Both the position numbers and the translations under genes were made by a program. Of a stretch of 64,000 nt of DNA, positions 52,313 to 60,518 are shown piece after piece. Position 1 is the first letter of the stretch. Every line of letters begins with the position of its first letter. The DNA lies in assembly GCF_039544005.1 (NCBI RefSeq), contig NZ_BAABKV010000001.1:7192001-7256000 (forward strand), written 5' to 3'. Under the pieces are notes generated by a model. The model made no database searches. It saw only the letters and a list, made by a program, of their open reading frames with translations, and was not told the origin of the DNA. The stretch comes from Kitasatospora paranensis. GTDB lineage: Bacteria; Actinomycetota; Actinomycetes; Streptomycetales; Streptomycetaceae.

Positions 52313-53290
52313 ATGGGACCACTGAGTGAAACCGGCCCGGCCGGCCCGCCGCCCGCCCTGCCCGCGGACGGCGCCCCGCGGCGGTACGGCGCGGCCGCGC
52401 GCCGGTGGGCGGCCGTGCGCCGGGTGGCCGTCGGCCTGTGGGACGGCGAACTCACCGACCGGGCGGCCGCACTGACGTACTACGGGGTGCTGGCCGCCTT
52501 CCCGGCGACGGCGGTGCTGCTGGCCGTGCTCCTGGCCGTGCCCGGCGCGGCGTCCTCGACGGACCGGCTGCCGGGCGTGCTCGATCGGATCGCCCCGGGC
52601 GCGGTCGGGGACCTGCTGCGGACGGCCGCCCGCCAGTCGGAGGGCCACGGCGGCCTCGGCTGGCTGGCGGTGGCCGGGCTGCTCACCGCGCTCTGGTCCG
52701 CCTCCGGGTACGTCGGCGCGTTCGTCCGCACCGCGAACGCGGTGCTCGGCGTGACCGAGGGCCGGCCGTGGTGGAAGGTCCTGACGCTGCGGTTGGGGCT
52801 GACCCTGGCCCCTGCGGTCCTGCTGGGCTGCGCGGCGCTGGCGGTCGTGGTGAGCGGGCCGACGACGGCCGCCCTGGGCGACGCGCTCGGTCTCGGCCGG
52901 GCCGTGCAGGCCGTCTGGCAGGTCGCTCGCTGGCCCGTGCTCGCCGTGGTCGCCGTGTTCGCGGTCGCCGCGCTCTACCGGGTGGCGCCGGACGCCCCGC
53001 GCGGCGGGCGGCGGTTCGTGTCGGCGGGCAGTGTCCTGGCGGTGCTGTCCTGGCTGGCGGCGTCCGCCGGGTTCGGCTGGTTCGTCCGCGCGGTGGGGTC
53101 GTTCGACCGCATGTACGGGGCGCTCGCGGGCGTTGCGGTCAGCCTGGTGTGGCTCTGGCTCTCCAACGTCGCCCTGCTGCTCGGTCTGGCGCTGGACGCG
53201 GCCCGCCGGGAGGCGGACGGGGGTGACGGTCATGGAGGAGATGTGAAGGAGTCGGACTCCTTCCGTGCCGATCGGCGCCCGGGTGTCTGA
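52313..53290 (+). CDS. YihY/BrkB-family membrane protein
   Basis: A 325-residue protein with about six membrane helices. LTDRAAALTYYGVLAAFPATAVLLAV is the family hallmark, with ALWSASGYVGAFVRTANAVLGVTE and VSLVWLWLSNVALLLGLALDAA later. Some family members were once called ribonuclease BN; most are of unknown membrane function. The N-terminus is Pro/Arg-rich. The start at 52313 lacks a strong ribosome binding site. It is divergent from the molybdoenzyme and 53 bp ahead of the sigma factor gene. Confidence 0.85.
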   Translation: MGPLSETGPAGPPPALPADGAPRRYGAAARRWAAVRRVAVGLWDGELTDRAAALTYYGVLAAFPATAVLLAVLLAVPGAASSTDRLPGVLDRIAPGAVGDLLRTAARQSEGHGGLGWLAVAGLLTALWSASGYVGAFVRTANAVLGVTEGRPWWKVLTLRLGLTLAPAVLLGCAALAVVVSGPTTAALGDALGLGRAVQAVWQVARWPVLAVVAVFAVAALYRVAPDAPRGGRRFVSAGSVLAVLSWLAASAGFGWFVRAVGSFDRMYGALAGVAVSLVWLWLSNVALLLGLALDAARREADGGDGHGGDVKESDSFRADRRPGV

Positions 53291-53294
53291 GGCG

Positions 53295-53312
53295 CGCATG
53301 CCCGGGCATGCG
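53295..53312. promoter_or_regulatory. 18-bp perfect palindrome before the SigB-type sigma gene
   Basis: CGCATGCCCGGGCATGCG lies between the YihY stop and the sigma start. It could be an operator or a short terminator. The symmetry is exact, and its site (32 bp before the start codon) would overlap promoter or leader. Confidence 0.55.
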
Positions 53313-53343
53313 AGCCGCCGACGAACCCACGGAAGGGACGGCC

Positions 53344-54237
53344 ATGGCAGTGATGAGTGAAGTGTCGACGATCGGGACTGTTCCGCCGGCAGCCGGCCGG
53401 TGCGCCGGGGCCGAGCAGCAGCCCGCCCCCGTACTGGACGGGCCGGTGATCGACGACCCGTCCGCGGTTGCCCCTGCGGACGCCAAGGCACTCTCGGCGA
53501 GCCTGCTGGAGCGCCTCCGGACCCTGGAGGAGGGCTCCGCCGAGTACTCGTACGTCCGCGGCACCCTGATCGAACTGAACGTCTCCCTGGTGCGCTACGT
53601 CGCCCGCCGGTTCCGGCAGAGCGGCGAGCCGATGGAGGACATCGTCCAGGTCGGCACCATCGGCCTGATCAAGGCGATCGACCGGTTCGACCCGACCCGC
53701 GGACTGGAGTTCGTGACCTTCGCGATCCCGACCGTGGTCGGCGAGATCAAGCGCTTCTTCCGCGACACCACCTGGGCCGTGCACGTGCCCCGGCGGCTGC
53801 AGGAGCTGCGGCTCGCGATCGCCAAGGGCCGCGACCACCTGGAGCAGACCCTCGGCCGCCCGGCGACCGTCGCCGAGCTCGCCGCCCACCTCGGCATCAC
53901 CGAGGAAGAGGTCGTCGAGGGCATGGTGGCCGGCAACGCGCACACCGCCGGCTCCCTCGACCTGCGCGAGGAGGGCGAGGGCGGCGACGGCTCCCTGCTC
54001 CAGCGGCTCGGCCGGCACGACCCCGGTCTCGAGAAGGTCGACAACCTGCAGACCCTCAAGCCGATGGTCGCCGCGCTCGGCGAACGGGACCGCCGGATCC
54101 TGCACATGCGCTTCGTCGAGGAGATGACGCAGGCGGAGATCGGCGCCGAACTCGGCGTCTCCCAGATGCACGTCTCGCGGCTGCTGGCCCGCATCCTGGC
54201 CGGTCTGCGCGCGGGGCTGCTCGGCGACGCCGCCTGA
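53344..54237 (+). CDS. SigB/SigF/SigG-family RNA polymerase sigma factor
   Basis: A 297-residue alternative sigma factor. Region 2 has RYVARRFRQSGEPMEDIVQVGTIGLIKAIDRFDPTRG, region 3 VHVPRRLQELRLAIAKGRDHL, and region 4 MRFVEEMTQAEIGAELGVSQMHVSRLLARIL. This pattern is that of the stress and sporulation sigma group controlled by partner switching through anti-sigma kinases. Such sigmas recognise GNNT-N14-16-GGGTAC/T promoters, candidates for which occur at 26449, 57464 and 58822. A GGAAGGG lies upstream of the ATG at 53344. Confidence 0.93.
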   Translation: MAVMSEVSTIGTVPPAAGRCAGAEQQPAPVLDGPVIDDPSAVAPADAKALSASLLERLRTLEEGSAEYSYVRGTLIELNVSLVRYVARRFRQSGEPMEDIVQVGTIGLIKAIDRFDPTRGLEFVTFAIPTVVGEIKRFFRDTTWAVHVPRRLQELRLAIAKGRDHLEQTLGRPATVAELAAHLGITEEEVVEGMVAGNAHTAGSLDLREEGEGGDGSLLQRLGRHDPGLEKVDNLQTLKPMVAALGERDRRILHMRFVEEMTQAEIGAELGVSQMHVSRLLARILAGLRAGLLGDAA

Positions 54238-54243
54238 TCGACC

Positions 54244-54317
54244 GCCGGCGGGTCCTGCGGCCCGCCGGCACCACCCGCACACCCCGGTCCCCCGGCGGCC
54301 CCGACCGCCGGGGGACC
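54244..54317. terminator. Two hairpins between convergent genes
   Basis: GCCGGCGGG/CCCGCCGGC (54244-54252/54261-54269) and GGTCCCCCGGCGG/CCGCCGGGGGACC (54286-54298/54305-54317) separate the sigma factor gene from the convergent SsgA-like gene. Confidence 0.7.
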
Positions 54318-54361
54318 GGCGCGTGTCCCCGCCGGGGGACGCGGGCGGGCCCGGCGGGCGC

Positions 54362-54805
54362 TCAGTACGCCCGCCCGAGGAACTCCTCCGCCGTCCGCGG
54401 CCAGTCGACGGCAGCCGACTCGGTGCCCATCGGGACGAGCTGGTAGCTGCCCTCCAGGAAGGCGGTCAGATCCCGCTCGTCCAGCCGGACGCTGGCCTCG
54501 CCCCCGGCGGACCGGAACGCCAGCCGGACGCCGCCGACACCGTCCGGCCGCACCCGCAGGTCCCCGATCCCGGCCTCGCCGAACCGGCCCTCCCGCAGCA
54601 GGTCCCGGCCCACCGTCCACTGCGGGCCGTCCTCGACCGCGCCGCCGTCCTCCACGACCAGGGTGGCCGTCAGCCGGGCCGGCCCGGGGAAGCACAGCTC
54701 GACCGCATACGGGTCGTCCGTGCGGTAGCGCAGGACCACCCGCACGGTCCGCGGATGCGGCGGCCCGAAGCGTGCGGTCGTGTGCCACTCGATGATGTCC
54801 ACCAT
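54362..54805 (-). CDS. SsgA-like (SALP) sporulation/cell-division regulator
   Basis: A 147-residue protein. VRVVLRYRTDDPYAVELCFPG and GRDLLREGRFGEAGIGDLRV are hallmarks of the SsgA-like family, found only in morphologically complex actinomycetes, where they guide septum placement and spore wall synthesis. It ends with the characteristic VDWPRTAEEFLGRA. GGAGGGA precedes the ATG at 54805. It is divergent from the next gene and convergent with the sigma factor. Confidence 0.9.
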   Translation of the reverse strand: MVDIIEWHTTARFGPPHPRTVRVVLRYRTDDPYAVELCFPGPARLTATLVVEDGGAVEDGPQWTVGRDLLREGRFGEAGIGDLRVRPDGVGGVRLAFRSAGGEASVRLDERDLTAFLEGSYQLVPMGTESAAVDWPRTAEEFLGRAY

Positions 54806-54984
54806 GCTGCGTCCCTCCGGGGCGTACGGCGTTTCGGGTGCCCGTCGCCTGCCCCCGCGCACGGGATCCATGCCGGGGTGTTTGCGCGGCGCCACAGCGG
54901 CAAGGCGGCCGACGAACCGGCGCCGCGCGGGGCATGACGCCCTGTCCGGCGCAGCCCGCGCACCACTCCCGGAAGGAGAACGGC

Positions 54985-55620
54985 ATGACAACCGTGGCCA
55001 TCGTCCTCGTGGTCCTGGTGGCCGCCGCCCTGGCGGTGACCCCGCTCGTCCTGCGCCGGCTCAGAACACGCCGCCTGCGCAGCCGCTTCGGCCCCGAGTA
55101 CGACCGCGCCGTCCGCGGCCACAAGGGCGACACCGCCGCCGCCGAACGCGAACTCGGCGAGCGGGTCGCCCTGCACCGCGGACTGGACCTGAAGCGCCTG
55201 CCGCAGCCCGACCGGGCCGAGGCGGAGGACGAACTCCGCCGTCTGCAGGTCCTGTTCGTCGACGACCCGCTGCGGGCCGCCGCCGACACCGAGCGGCTGC
55301 TCCAGTCCGTGCTGGACCGGGCGGGCTACCCGCAGCAGGGCAGGATCCAGGCGCTCTCCGTCGACCACGCGGACCTCCTGACGGCCTACCGCGGCGCCCA
55401 CTCCACCCTGGACCAGGCCCGCACGGCGACCGCCGGGACGGAGGACCTGCGCACCGCCCTGCTGGCCGTCCGCACCCTCACCCGCGCCGTCCTCGACCGC
55501 GACCCCGGCCGCCCCGGACCGGCCGGCAAGGGCCGCGCGTCCGCCGGCACGAGCCCCGCGCCCGCCGCGCAGCGTCCTGCCGACGGCGTCGCCCGCACCC
55601 CGGTCCCCGGGCACGGCTGA
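54985..55620 (+). CDS. Single-helix membrane protein, paralogue of the next gene
   Basis: A 211-residue protein with one N-terminal membrane helix (about 3-22), a charged linker with FGPEYDRAVRGHKGDTAAAERELGER and an alpha-helical domain LQVLFVDDPLRAAADTERLL with LTAYRGAHSTLDQARTATAG. The FVDDP..A...A..L core recurs in the next gene (55668), so the two are distant paralogues. Relatives in streptomycetes are annotated as secreted or membrane proteins without function. GAAGGAG precedes the ATG. It is probably in an operon with 55668 and the MscS gene. Confidence 0.72.
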   Translation: MTTVAIVLVVLVAAALAVTPLVLRRLRTRRLRSRFGPEYDRAVRGHKGDTAAAERELGERVALHRGLDLKRLPQPDRAEAEDELRRLQVLFVDDPLRAAADTERLLQSVLDRAGYPQQGRIQALSVDHADLLTAYRGAHSTLDQARTATAGTEDLRTALLAVRTLTRAVLDRDPGRPGPAGKGRASAGTSPAPAAQRPADGVARTPVPGHG

Positions 55621-55667
55621 CGGCCCGACCGAACCCCACGACCAGCACTGCCACCCGAGGGAGAGAG

Positions 55668-56267
55668 ATGACCGCCGACCGCCCCCAGAACCCCGACCGC
55701 CGATCCGCCGAGCCGGCCCGCGGCCGCTTCGTCGACGCCTCGCCCGCGCCGTCCGCCGGACCGGAGAAGACCCCGGCGGGCCCGCTGCGCACGACCGTCC
55801 CGCGCCAGCCGGACGCCTCCTCGCCCCGCACCGCGGCCCCCGCCCGCCCCGAGCCCGCCGACCCCCGCCCCGAGCCCGCCGACCCCGGGTCCGAGCCCGC
55901 CGACCTCGACCGCACCGCCCGCGAGCGCGACCGTGACCGTGCCGACCGTGACCGTGACCGCGCCGGGCAGCCCGACCGTCCGGACGGCGCCTTGGGCAGC
56001 TGGCTGGAACCGCAGCGGGTCGAGGTGCTGTCCGCCGAGTGGAGCTCCGTCCAGGCGGGCTTCGTCGACGACCCGGCCGGCGCGGTCGAGCAGGCCGACG
56101 CACTCGTCGCCCGGGCCGCGGACCTGGTCGCCGAGGCCGTCCGGCGCCGCCGGGAGGGCCTGCGCGCGGGCCAGGACGGCCCGGCCGGCCACCCGACCGG
56201 CACCGAGGAGCTCCGGCTCGCCCTGCGCGACTACCGCAGCGTCCTGGACCGCCTCCTCGCGTCCTGA
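55668..56267 (+). CDS. Hypothetical protein with disordered N-terminus, paralogous helical domain
   Basis: A 199-residue protein. The first 120 residues are Pro/Ala/Glu/Asp/Arg-rich and repetitive, with PEPADP and RDRDR-like repeats. The C-terminal 80 residues hold VQAGFVDDPAGAVEQADALV followed by LRLALRDYRSVLDRLL. This helical domain resembles that of the upstream membrane protein, so both may bind the same partner. It starts 48 bp after the upstream stop with GAGGGAGAGAG before the ATG. No known function. Confidence 0.7.
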   Translation: MTADRPQNPDRRSAEPARGRFVDASPAPSAGPEKTPAGPLRTTVPRQPDASSPRTAAPARPEPADPRPEPADPGSEPADLDRTARERDRDRADRDRDRAGQPDRPDGALGSWLEPQRVEVLSAEWSSVQAGFVDDPAGAVEQADALVARAADLVAEAVRRRREGLRAGQDGPAGHPTGTEELRLALRDYRSVLDRLLAS

Positions 56268-56340
56268 CCGACCCCCGCGGCCCGGGCCCCGGCGCGCCGA
56301 CCGGCCGCCGGGACCCGGGCCGCTGCACGGAAGGAGAACC

Positions 56341-57378
56341 ATGTCCCTGTGGAGCGCCCTGCGGCCCGTCGCCGTCGCCGCGGCGGTCGTCCTCACGGCC
56401 CTCGTCCTGGACCGCACTGCCCTGCGCCTCTCCCGCCGCCTCGCCCCGCGGATGGCCACCAGCCCGCTGCGCGGCCTGCTGCGGCCGTGCCGGGTGCCGG
56501 TGCTGCTCACCTTCGGCGCCCTCCTGATGCTCGCCGCCGAGCCGGGCGCAGGGCTGCCGGACCCGGTCCGCGGCCCCGTCCGGCACGGCCTGGTGCTGTT
56601 CGCGCTGGCCTCCGGCAGCTGGCTGCTGGCCCGCGTGGTCGCCCTGCTGATCGACACCTCGCTGGCCCGCTACGCCACCGAGCGCCGCGACCCGGCACGG
56701 ATCCGCCGGGTGCGGACCCAGACCGGCATGCTGCGCCGGCTGGCCAGCGCGGGCATCGCGGTGGTGGCCCTGGCGGCGGCACTGATGACCTTCCCGGCCG
56801 TCCGCTCGGTCGGCGCCAGCCTGCTGGCCTCGGCCGGGATCCTCGGCCTGGTGGTCGGCGTCGCCGCCCAGAGCACCCTGGCCAACCTGTTCGCCGGGAT
56901 CCAGCTGGCCTTCGGCGACATGGTCCGGCTCGGCGACGAGGTCGTGGTCGCCGGGGACTGGGGCACCGTCGAGGAGATCACCCTCACCTACGTGGTGATC
57001 ACGACCTGGGACCAGCGGCGCATCGTGATGCCGGTGTCCTACTTCGTCGGCAAGCCCTTCGAGAACTGGTCCCGCCGCGATCCCGCCATCACCGGCACCG
57101 CCGTGCTGCACCTCGACCACCGCACGCCCATGGACGACCTGCGGGCGGAGTTCGGCCGGCTGCTGAAGGAGAGCGAGTGGTGGGACGGCCGGGGCAGCGC
57201 GCTCCAGGTGGTGGACACCACCCCGAGCACCATCGTGGTCCGGGCGTTGATGACGGCGCGCAGCGCCTCCGACGCCTTCGAACTGCGCTGCTGGATGCGC
57301 GAGCGGCTGATCGGCTTCCTGCGCGAGGCGCACCCGGAGGCCCTGCCGCGGGTGACCCTCGACCGGACGGCCGCCTGA
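56341..57378 (+). CDS. MscS-family mechanosensitive ion channel
   Basis: A 345-residue channel. Four hydrophobic helices precede the pore-lining segment ASLLASAGILGLVVGVAAQSTLANLFAG, the MscS signature, followed by LGDEVVVAGDWGTVEEITLTYVVITTWDQRRIVMPVSYF of the cytoplasmic beta domain. It opens on membrane tension to release solutes under osmotic downshock. GAAGGAG precedes the ATG at 56341. The position after two genes of a helical-domain family suggests one osmotic or envelope stress unit. Confidence 0.92.
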   Translation: MSLWSALRPVAVAAAVVLTALVLDRTALRLSRRLAPRMATSPLRGLLRPCRVPVLLTFGALLMLAAEPGAGLPDPVRGPVRHGLVLFALASGSWLLARVVALLIDTSLARYATERRDPARIRRVRTQTGMLRRLASAGIAVVALAAALMTFPAVRSVGASLLASAGILGLVVGVAAQSTLANLFAGIQLAFGDMVRLGDEVVVAGDWGTVEEITLTYVVITTWDQRRIVMPVSYFVGKPFENWSRRDPAITGTAVLHLDHRTPMDDLRAEFGRLLKESEWWDGRGSALQVVDTTPSTIVVRALMTARSASDAFELRCWMRERLIGFLREAHPEALPRVTLDRTAA

Positions 57379-57463
57379 CCGCGAGCCCGGTCCCGGGCCC
57401 GGTCGCAGGCCCGACCGCGGCCCGCTGCCGTCGACGTCCCGTCAGCGGACCGGGAACCGGCAC

Positions 57464-57488
57464 GGATACGGGTGCGGGCAGCGGGTAG
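57464..57488 (+). promoter_or_regulatory. Sigma-B-type promoter before the DUF6458 gene
   Basis: GGAT-N15-GGGTAG agrees with GNNT-N14-16-GGGTAC/T except in the last base. It lies about 55 bp before the coding start at 57543. Its likely partner is the sigma factor at 53344. Confidence 0.45.
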
Positions 57489-57542
57489 ACGCGCCGCGGG
57501 CCCCGCCGGGGGCCGTGACCCACCCCCACGGAGGGACCCATC

Positions 57543-57773
57543 ATGGGCATCGGCGGCTGCATCATCCTCTTCGCCATCGGCGCGATTCTCACCTTCGGCG
57601 TGAACTGGCACTTCTCCGGCGTCGACCTGACCGTGGTCGGCATCGTCCTGATGGCGGCCGGCCTGCTCGGCGTCGTCGTGTACGCCAGCGTGCTGGGCCG
57701 CCGGCGGGTGCTCGGCGGCCGCCCGGTGGACGACGTCGTGGTCGAGGAACGCCGCTACCACGAGGGCATCTGA
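57543..57773 (+). CDS. DUF6458 small membrane protein
   Basis: A 76-residue protein with two membrane helices (about 2-22 and 28-49) and a short polar tail ending VVVEERRYHEG. MGIGGCIILFAIGAILTFGV followed by VDLTVVGIVLMAAG is the DUF6458 pattern of small actinobacterial membrane proteins, often in sigma-B-linked stress operons. GGAGGG precedes the ATG at 57543. Function unknown. Confidence 0.78.
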   Translation: MGIGGCIILFAIGAILTFGVNWHFSGVDLTVVGIVLMAAGLLGVVVYASVLGRRRVLGGRPVDDVVVEERRYHEGI

Positions 57774-57845
57774 CCCGTCGCCACGACGCGGACGACGCAC
57801 GGCAGGGCCTGCGGCACGACACCCGACGCACGAACGGAGACGACG

Positions 57846-58193
57846 ATGAAGGACGAGCTGTGGAACCACCGCCCGGAGACCGGCTGGACGGTCGGCGCGG
57901 ACCTCACCGGGTACGCGGTGGAGGCGGCGGACGGCCGGATCGGCAAGGTCGACCGGCACTCGGCCGACACCGACGGTGCCCACCTGGTGGTGGACACCGG
58001 TCCGTGGATCTTCGGTCACCAGGTGCTGCTGCCGGCGGGCACGGTGACCGGGATCGACCACGAGGCGCGGACCGTCCACGTCGGCCGGACGAAGGACGAG
58101 ATCAAGGCCGCGCCGGAGTACGTCCACCTGACGGCGGTGCTGTCGCCGGACTACGTGCGGACGCTCGGCGCGTACTACCGCCCGCTGATCTGA
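57846..58193 (+). CDS. PRC-barrel domain protein
   Basis: A 115-residue protein. DLTGYAVEAADGRIGKVDRH near residue 20 and HLVVDTGPWIFGHQVLLPAG make up the PRC-barrel fold known from photosynthetic reaction centre H chains and RimM. KDEIKAAPEYVH follows. In streptomycetes such small proteins are often induced by osmotic or general stress. It lies 72 bp after the DUF6458 gene and ends at the long terminator, so the two are probably co-transcribed. Confidence 0.82.
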   Translation: MKDELWNHRPETGWTVGADLTGYAVEAADGRIGKVDRHSADTDGAHLVVDTGPWIFGHQVLLPAGTVTGIDHEARTVHVGRTKDEIKAAPEYVHLTAVLSPDYVRTLGAYYRPLI

Positions 58194-58197
58194 GGAC

Positions 58198-58248
58198 GTG
58201 CGGGTGTGCAGCGGGGCCGGGGAACCCGGCCCCGCTGCACACCCGCAC
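58198..58248. terminator. Long perfect bidirectional hairpin
   Basis: Arms of 24 bp (58198-58221 and 58225-58248) pair without mismatch around a 3-base loop. It occupies the whole gap between the PRC-barrel gene and the convergent WhiB gene and should terminate transcription from both sides. Confidence 0.85.
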
Positions 58249-58250
58249 GG

Positions 58251-58559
58251 TCAGGCCGGGGTGCGGTGCCCGGAACGGCGGCGGGCCCGGCTGAGCAGCG
58301 CGTGCCGCTCCTCCTCGGTGAGGCCGCCCCAGACCCCGTAGGTCTCCCGGGTGCGCAGCGAGAAGGCCAGGCAGTGCTCGCGGACGGGGCAGCGGGCACA
58401 GACCCGCTTGGCGCGGGAGTCCCGGGCGTCGTGGTCGGCACCGCGCTCGCCGGCCGGGTGGTAGAACAGGTCGCCGTCGGTCTCCCGGCAGGCGGCCCGG
58501 CGCTGCCACTGCCGGGTGGACCCGGCGGGCCCGGGCAGCCGTGCGATGTTCTTCGTCAT
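58251..58559 (-). CDS. WhiB-family Fe-S transcriptional regulator
   Basis: A 102-residue protein with the four conserved cysteines Cys24, Cys54, Cys57 and Cys63 (C-x29-C-x2-C-x5-C) that hold a 4Fe-4S cluster, followed by the turn GVWGG and the basic tail RARRRSGHR that contacts DNA or sigma. WhiB-like proteins act with the principal sigma factor in development and redox or antibiotic responses. The start at 58559 overlaps the stop of a short upstream frame (ATGA). Confidence 0.92.
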   Translation of the reverse strand: MTKNIARLPGPAGSTRQWQRRAACRETDGDLFYHPAGERGADHDARDSRAKRVCARCPVREHCLAFSLRTRETYGVWGGLTEEERHALLSRARRRSGHRTPA

Positions 58560-58717
58560 GACGTCTCCTTCGGGCGGCAGGCGGGAAGGGGCGACGGGCG
58601 GTCCGGCCCGGGCACCCGGGCGACGGCGAGCCAGACGCCGTGCCGGAGGGCGAAACCGAGCCGGTCCACGAGTTCGCGGCCGGAGGGTCGGCGGGCCATG
58701 TCGGCGGGGAAGGTCAT
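58556..58717 (-). CDS. Possible small protein coupled to the WhiB gene
   Basis: A 53-residue frame starting MTFPADMARRPSGRELVDRL and ending CRPKETS. Its stop codon overlaps the WhiB start as ATGA, the arrangement of coupled genes, and GGGGGTG lies upstream of its ATG. The composition is basic. I do not know the family; the frame could also be a translated leader that regulates WhiB. A sigma-B-like promoter at 58822 faces it. Confidence 0.42.
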   Translation of the reverse strand: MTFPADMARRPSGRELVDRLGFALRHGVWLAVARVPGPDRPSPLPACRPKETS

Positions 58718-58821
58718 CGGGCACCCCCGCCGCGGGCCGGTTCCGGACGTGCTCCGTGCGCCATCGTCGTGCTCCCTCCCGAACGGTGCGGCCGCGGTCC
58801 CGCGGCCACAGTGCGGCGCGT

Positions 58822-58846
58822 CTACCCCCGTTCGCGGCGGTGACAC
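58822..58846 (-). promoter_or_regulatory. Sigma-B-type promoter candidate for the WhiB unit
   Basis: On the minus strand GTGT-N15-GGGTAG, close to GNNT-N14-16-GGGTAC/T except for the last base, about 105 bp before the small frame at 58717. Weak evidence on its own. Confidence 0.35.
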
Positions 58847-59009
58847 CGGTGGATCCGGGAGGTTTCGTCGGCCTGATGGGGGTGAGAAGAAGCCCGCCAC
58901 CGGGTACCGTGCCCCTGGTCGGCCGATCGAAGTCGGCGGGCCGGGTGCACCTGAGGAACGGGGCCGGTCGGCAGCATGCCGGCGGCAGCTTGTGGAGGAC
59001 TGGGAGACG

Positions 59010-59402
59010 ATGGGCAGCGGTGAGCCGGGCACTGGTCCGGAAGCGGTTCGCACCTCCGAGGTCGAGGGGGCGGTGCGTACCGCCCCCGGCCCGGACGGGG
59101 CGCTGGTCTGCTCCCTGGCGGGCGACCTCGACCTGGACGGACTGGCCGGGGTCGAGGGGCCGCTGAGGGAGATCGTGGCCTCCGCGCCGGGTCTGCTCTG
59201 CGTCGACCTCTCCGGGGTCGGCTTCTGCGACTCCTCCGGCCTCAACCTGCTGCTGCGGCTTCGGCTGGACGCCGAAGGGGCCGGGGTGCCGCTCGTGCTG
59301 GCCGAGCCCCGGCCGCAGTTGAGCAGGCTGTTCGAACTGACCGGGGCCGGGGCGGTCTTCCGGGTCTTCGACTCGGTGGAGGAGGCGTGTGCAGCCGGAT
59401 GA
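59010..59402 (+). CDS. STAS-domain anti-sigma factor antagonist
   Basis: A 130-residue SpoIIAA-like protein. The phosphorylatable serine lies in GFCDSSGLNLLL (Ser75/Ser76). LVCSLAGDLDLDGLAGVEGP is the first strand-helix of the STAS fold. It should bind an anti-sigma kinase and free a sigma factor when dephosphorylated. A GGGAG three bases before the ATG at 59010 is closer than usual; GGAGG 11 bases away is an alternative. It is followed directly by an ATPase gene and lies within the partner-switching group. Confidence 0.88.
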   Translation: MGSGEPGTGPEAVRTSEVEGAVRTAPGPDGALVCSLAGDLDLDGLAGVEGPLREIVASAPGLLCVDLSGVGFCDSSGLNLLLRLRLDAEGAGVPLVLAEPRPQLSRLFELTGAGAVFRVFDSVEEACAAG

Positions 59403-59485
59403 GCACCACGCCGGGCCGCCCTGGGACAGGAGGCCCCCGGGCAGGGCATTCCAGGGACGTGCCGGATTTCCACCAGGGTGAGGAC

Positions 59486-59916
59486 ATGAGCAGCAGTTCG
59501 CAGACCGCCGACGGGCCCGTCGTGGGGCAGCGGCGCCGCTACCGCTTCGGCCCCGCCGGGCAGGTCGGTCTCGGCCGGGAGTTCACCGCCAAGGCGCTGC
59601 GCGACTGGGGGCTGGCCGACGACGAGCTGCTGGACGAGGACGTCCGGTTGATCGTCTCCGAGCTGGTCTCCAACGCGTGCCTGCACGCCGGGGGCCGATC
59701 GAGCTCGTGGTGACGCTGAAGCAGACCGCCGTACGGGTCGAGGTGTTCGACGCGGGCCAGGGCGCGCCGCAGCCGCGCAGCCCGCACCAGTCGTCGCGGC
59801 CGGGCGGCCACGGCCTGCACATCGTCGGCCGGCTCAGCTCGCAGTGGGGCGTGGAGCCGACCGACGGCGGCAAGGCCGTCTGGGCCGAGATCGCCCGGCC
59901 CGCGGACGTCGGCTGA
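59486..59916 (+). CDS. Anti-sigma-type HATPase_c protein, frame break in this sequence
   Basis: Predicted 143 residues once one base is restored. The ATP fold shows the N box LIVSELVSNACLHA, G1 FDAGQG and G2 GGHGLHIV, as in SpoIIAB/RsbW kinases that phosphorylate a STAS antagonist or hold a sigma factor. The break is at the GGGGG run 59690-59694; adding one G gives HAGGPIELVVTLKQT, the usual continuation. It follows the STAS gene; a start at 59399 overlapping that gene's stop (ATGA) is possible, but I chose 59486 after AGGAC. Confidence 0.82.
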
Positions 59917-60047
59917 CCGGACGCGGGGCCGCCCGGTCAGGGGGCGACCACGCGCGTACCGCCGGCACGGATCCGGAGCTCGGCATGGACCGGGAGATCG
60001 GGGGCAGACGGCCGCCGACCGCTTCGGACGTCCCTGGGGAGTCGAAC

Positions 60048-60491
60048 GTGAGGATCGCGCAGGCCGGCGCCGCATGCATACCCGTTCCCGTGCCGAGCGT
60101 GGTGCCGCTCGTGCTGCGCTACGACTCCGAGGACCCGTACGCGGTCGTGCTCGACTTTCCCACCGCGGCCGCCGAGTTGTCGGCACCCGCTGCGGTCGGC
60201 CCGGAGGTCGCCGAAGGCGGTGAGGTCAGCTGGCGGGTCTCCCGGGAGCTGCTGTGGGCCGGTGTCCGGGGCCCGGCGGGCGAGGGGGACTTCCGGCTGT
60301 TCCCGTTCGACGAGCGCCTCACCGAGCTGGAGTTCCACCACCCGCTGGGGGTCGCGCTGGCGCTGGTCGGGACGGCCGATCTCCGCTCCTTCCTGAGTGC
60401 CACCGCCGACGCGGTGCGGCCCGGGACGGAGCACCGGCACGTCCACTGGCCCGACACCGTCGAGGCACTGCTGCGGATCGCCGACTCCTGA
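60048..60491 (+). CDS. Second SsgA-like protein
   Basis: A 147-residue protein, the same length as the SsgA-like protein at 54362. It shares VPLVLRYDSEDPYAVVLDFP and VSRELLWAGVRGPAGEGDFR and the ending HVHWPDTVEALLRIADS. The start is GTG at 60048 with GGGGAG six bases upstream; an in-frame ATG at 59985 with GGAG would add 21 residues. Two SALP genes within 6 kb of a SigB-type sigma factor and partner-switching genes suggest a developmental role. Confidence 0.87.
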   Translation: MRIAQAGAACIPVPVPSVVPLVLRYDSEDPYAVVLDFPTAAAELSAPAAVGPEVAEGGEVSWRVSRELLWAGVRGPAGEGDFRLFPFDERLTELEFHHPLGVALALVGTADLRSFLSATADAVRPGTEHRHVHWPDTVEALLRIADS

Positions 60492-60518
60492 CCGCTCCGC
60501 GACCCGGTGGTCGTGCGG

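Noticed and set aside
58902-58907. GGGTAC as a sigma-B promoter for the STAS gene
   Set aside because: No GNNT element lies 14-16 bases upstream, so only half the promoter is present.
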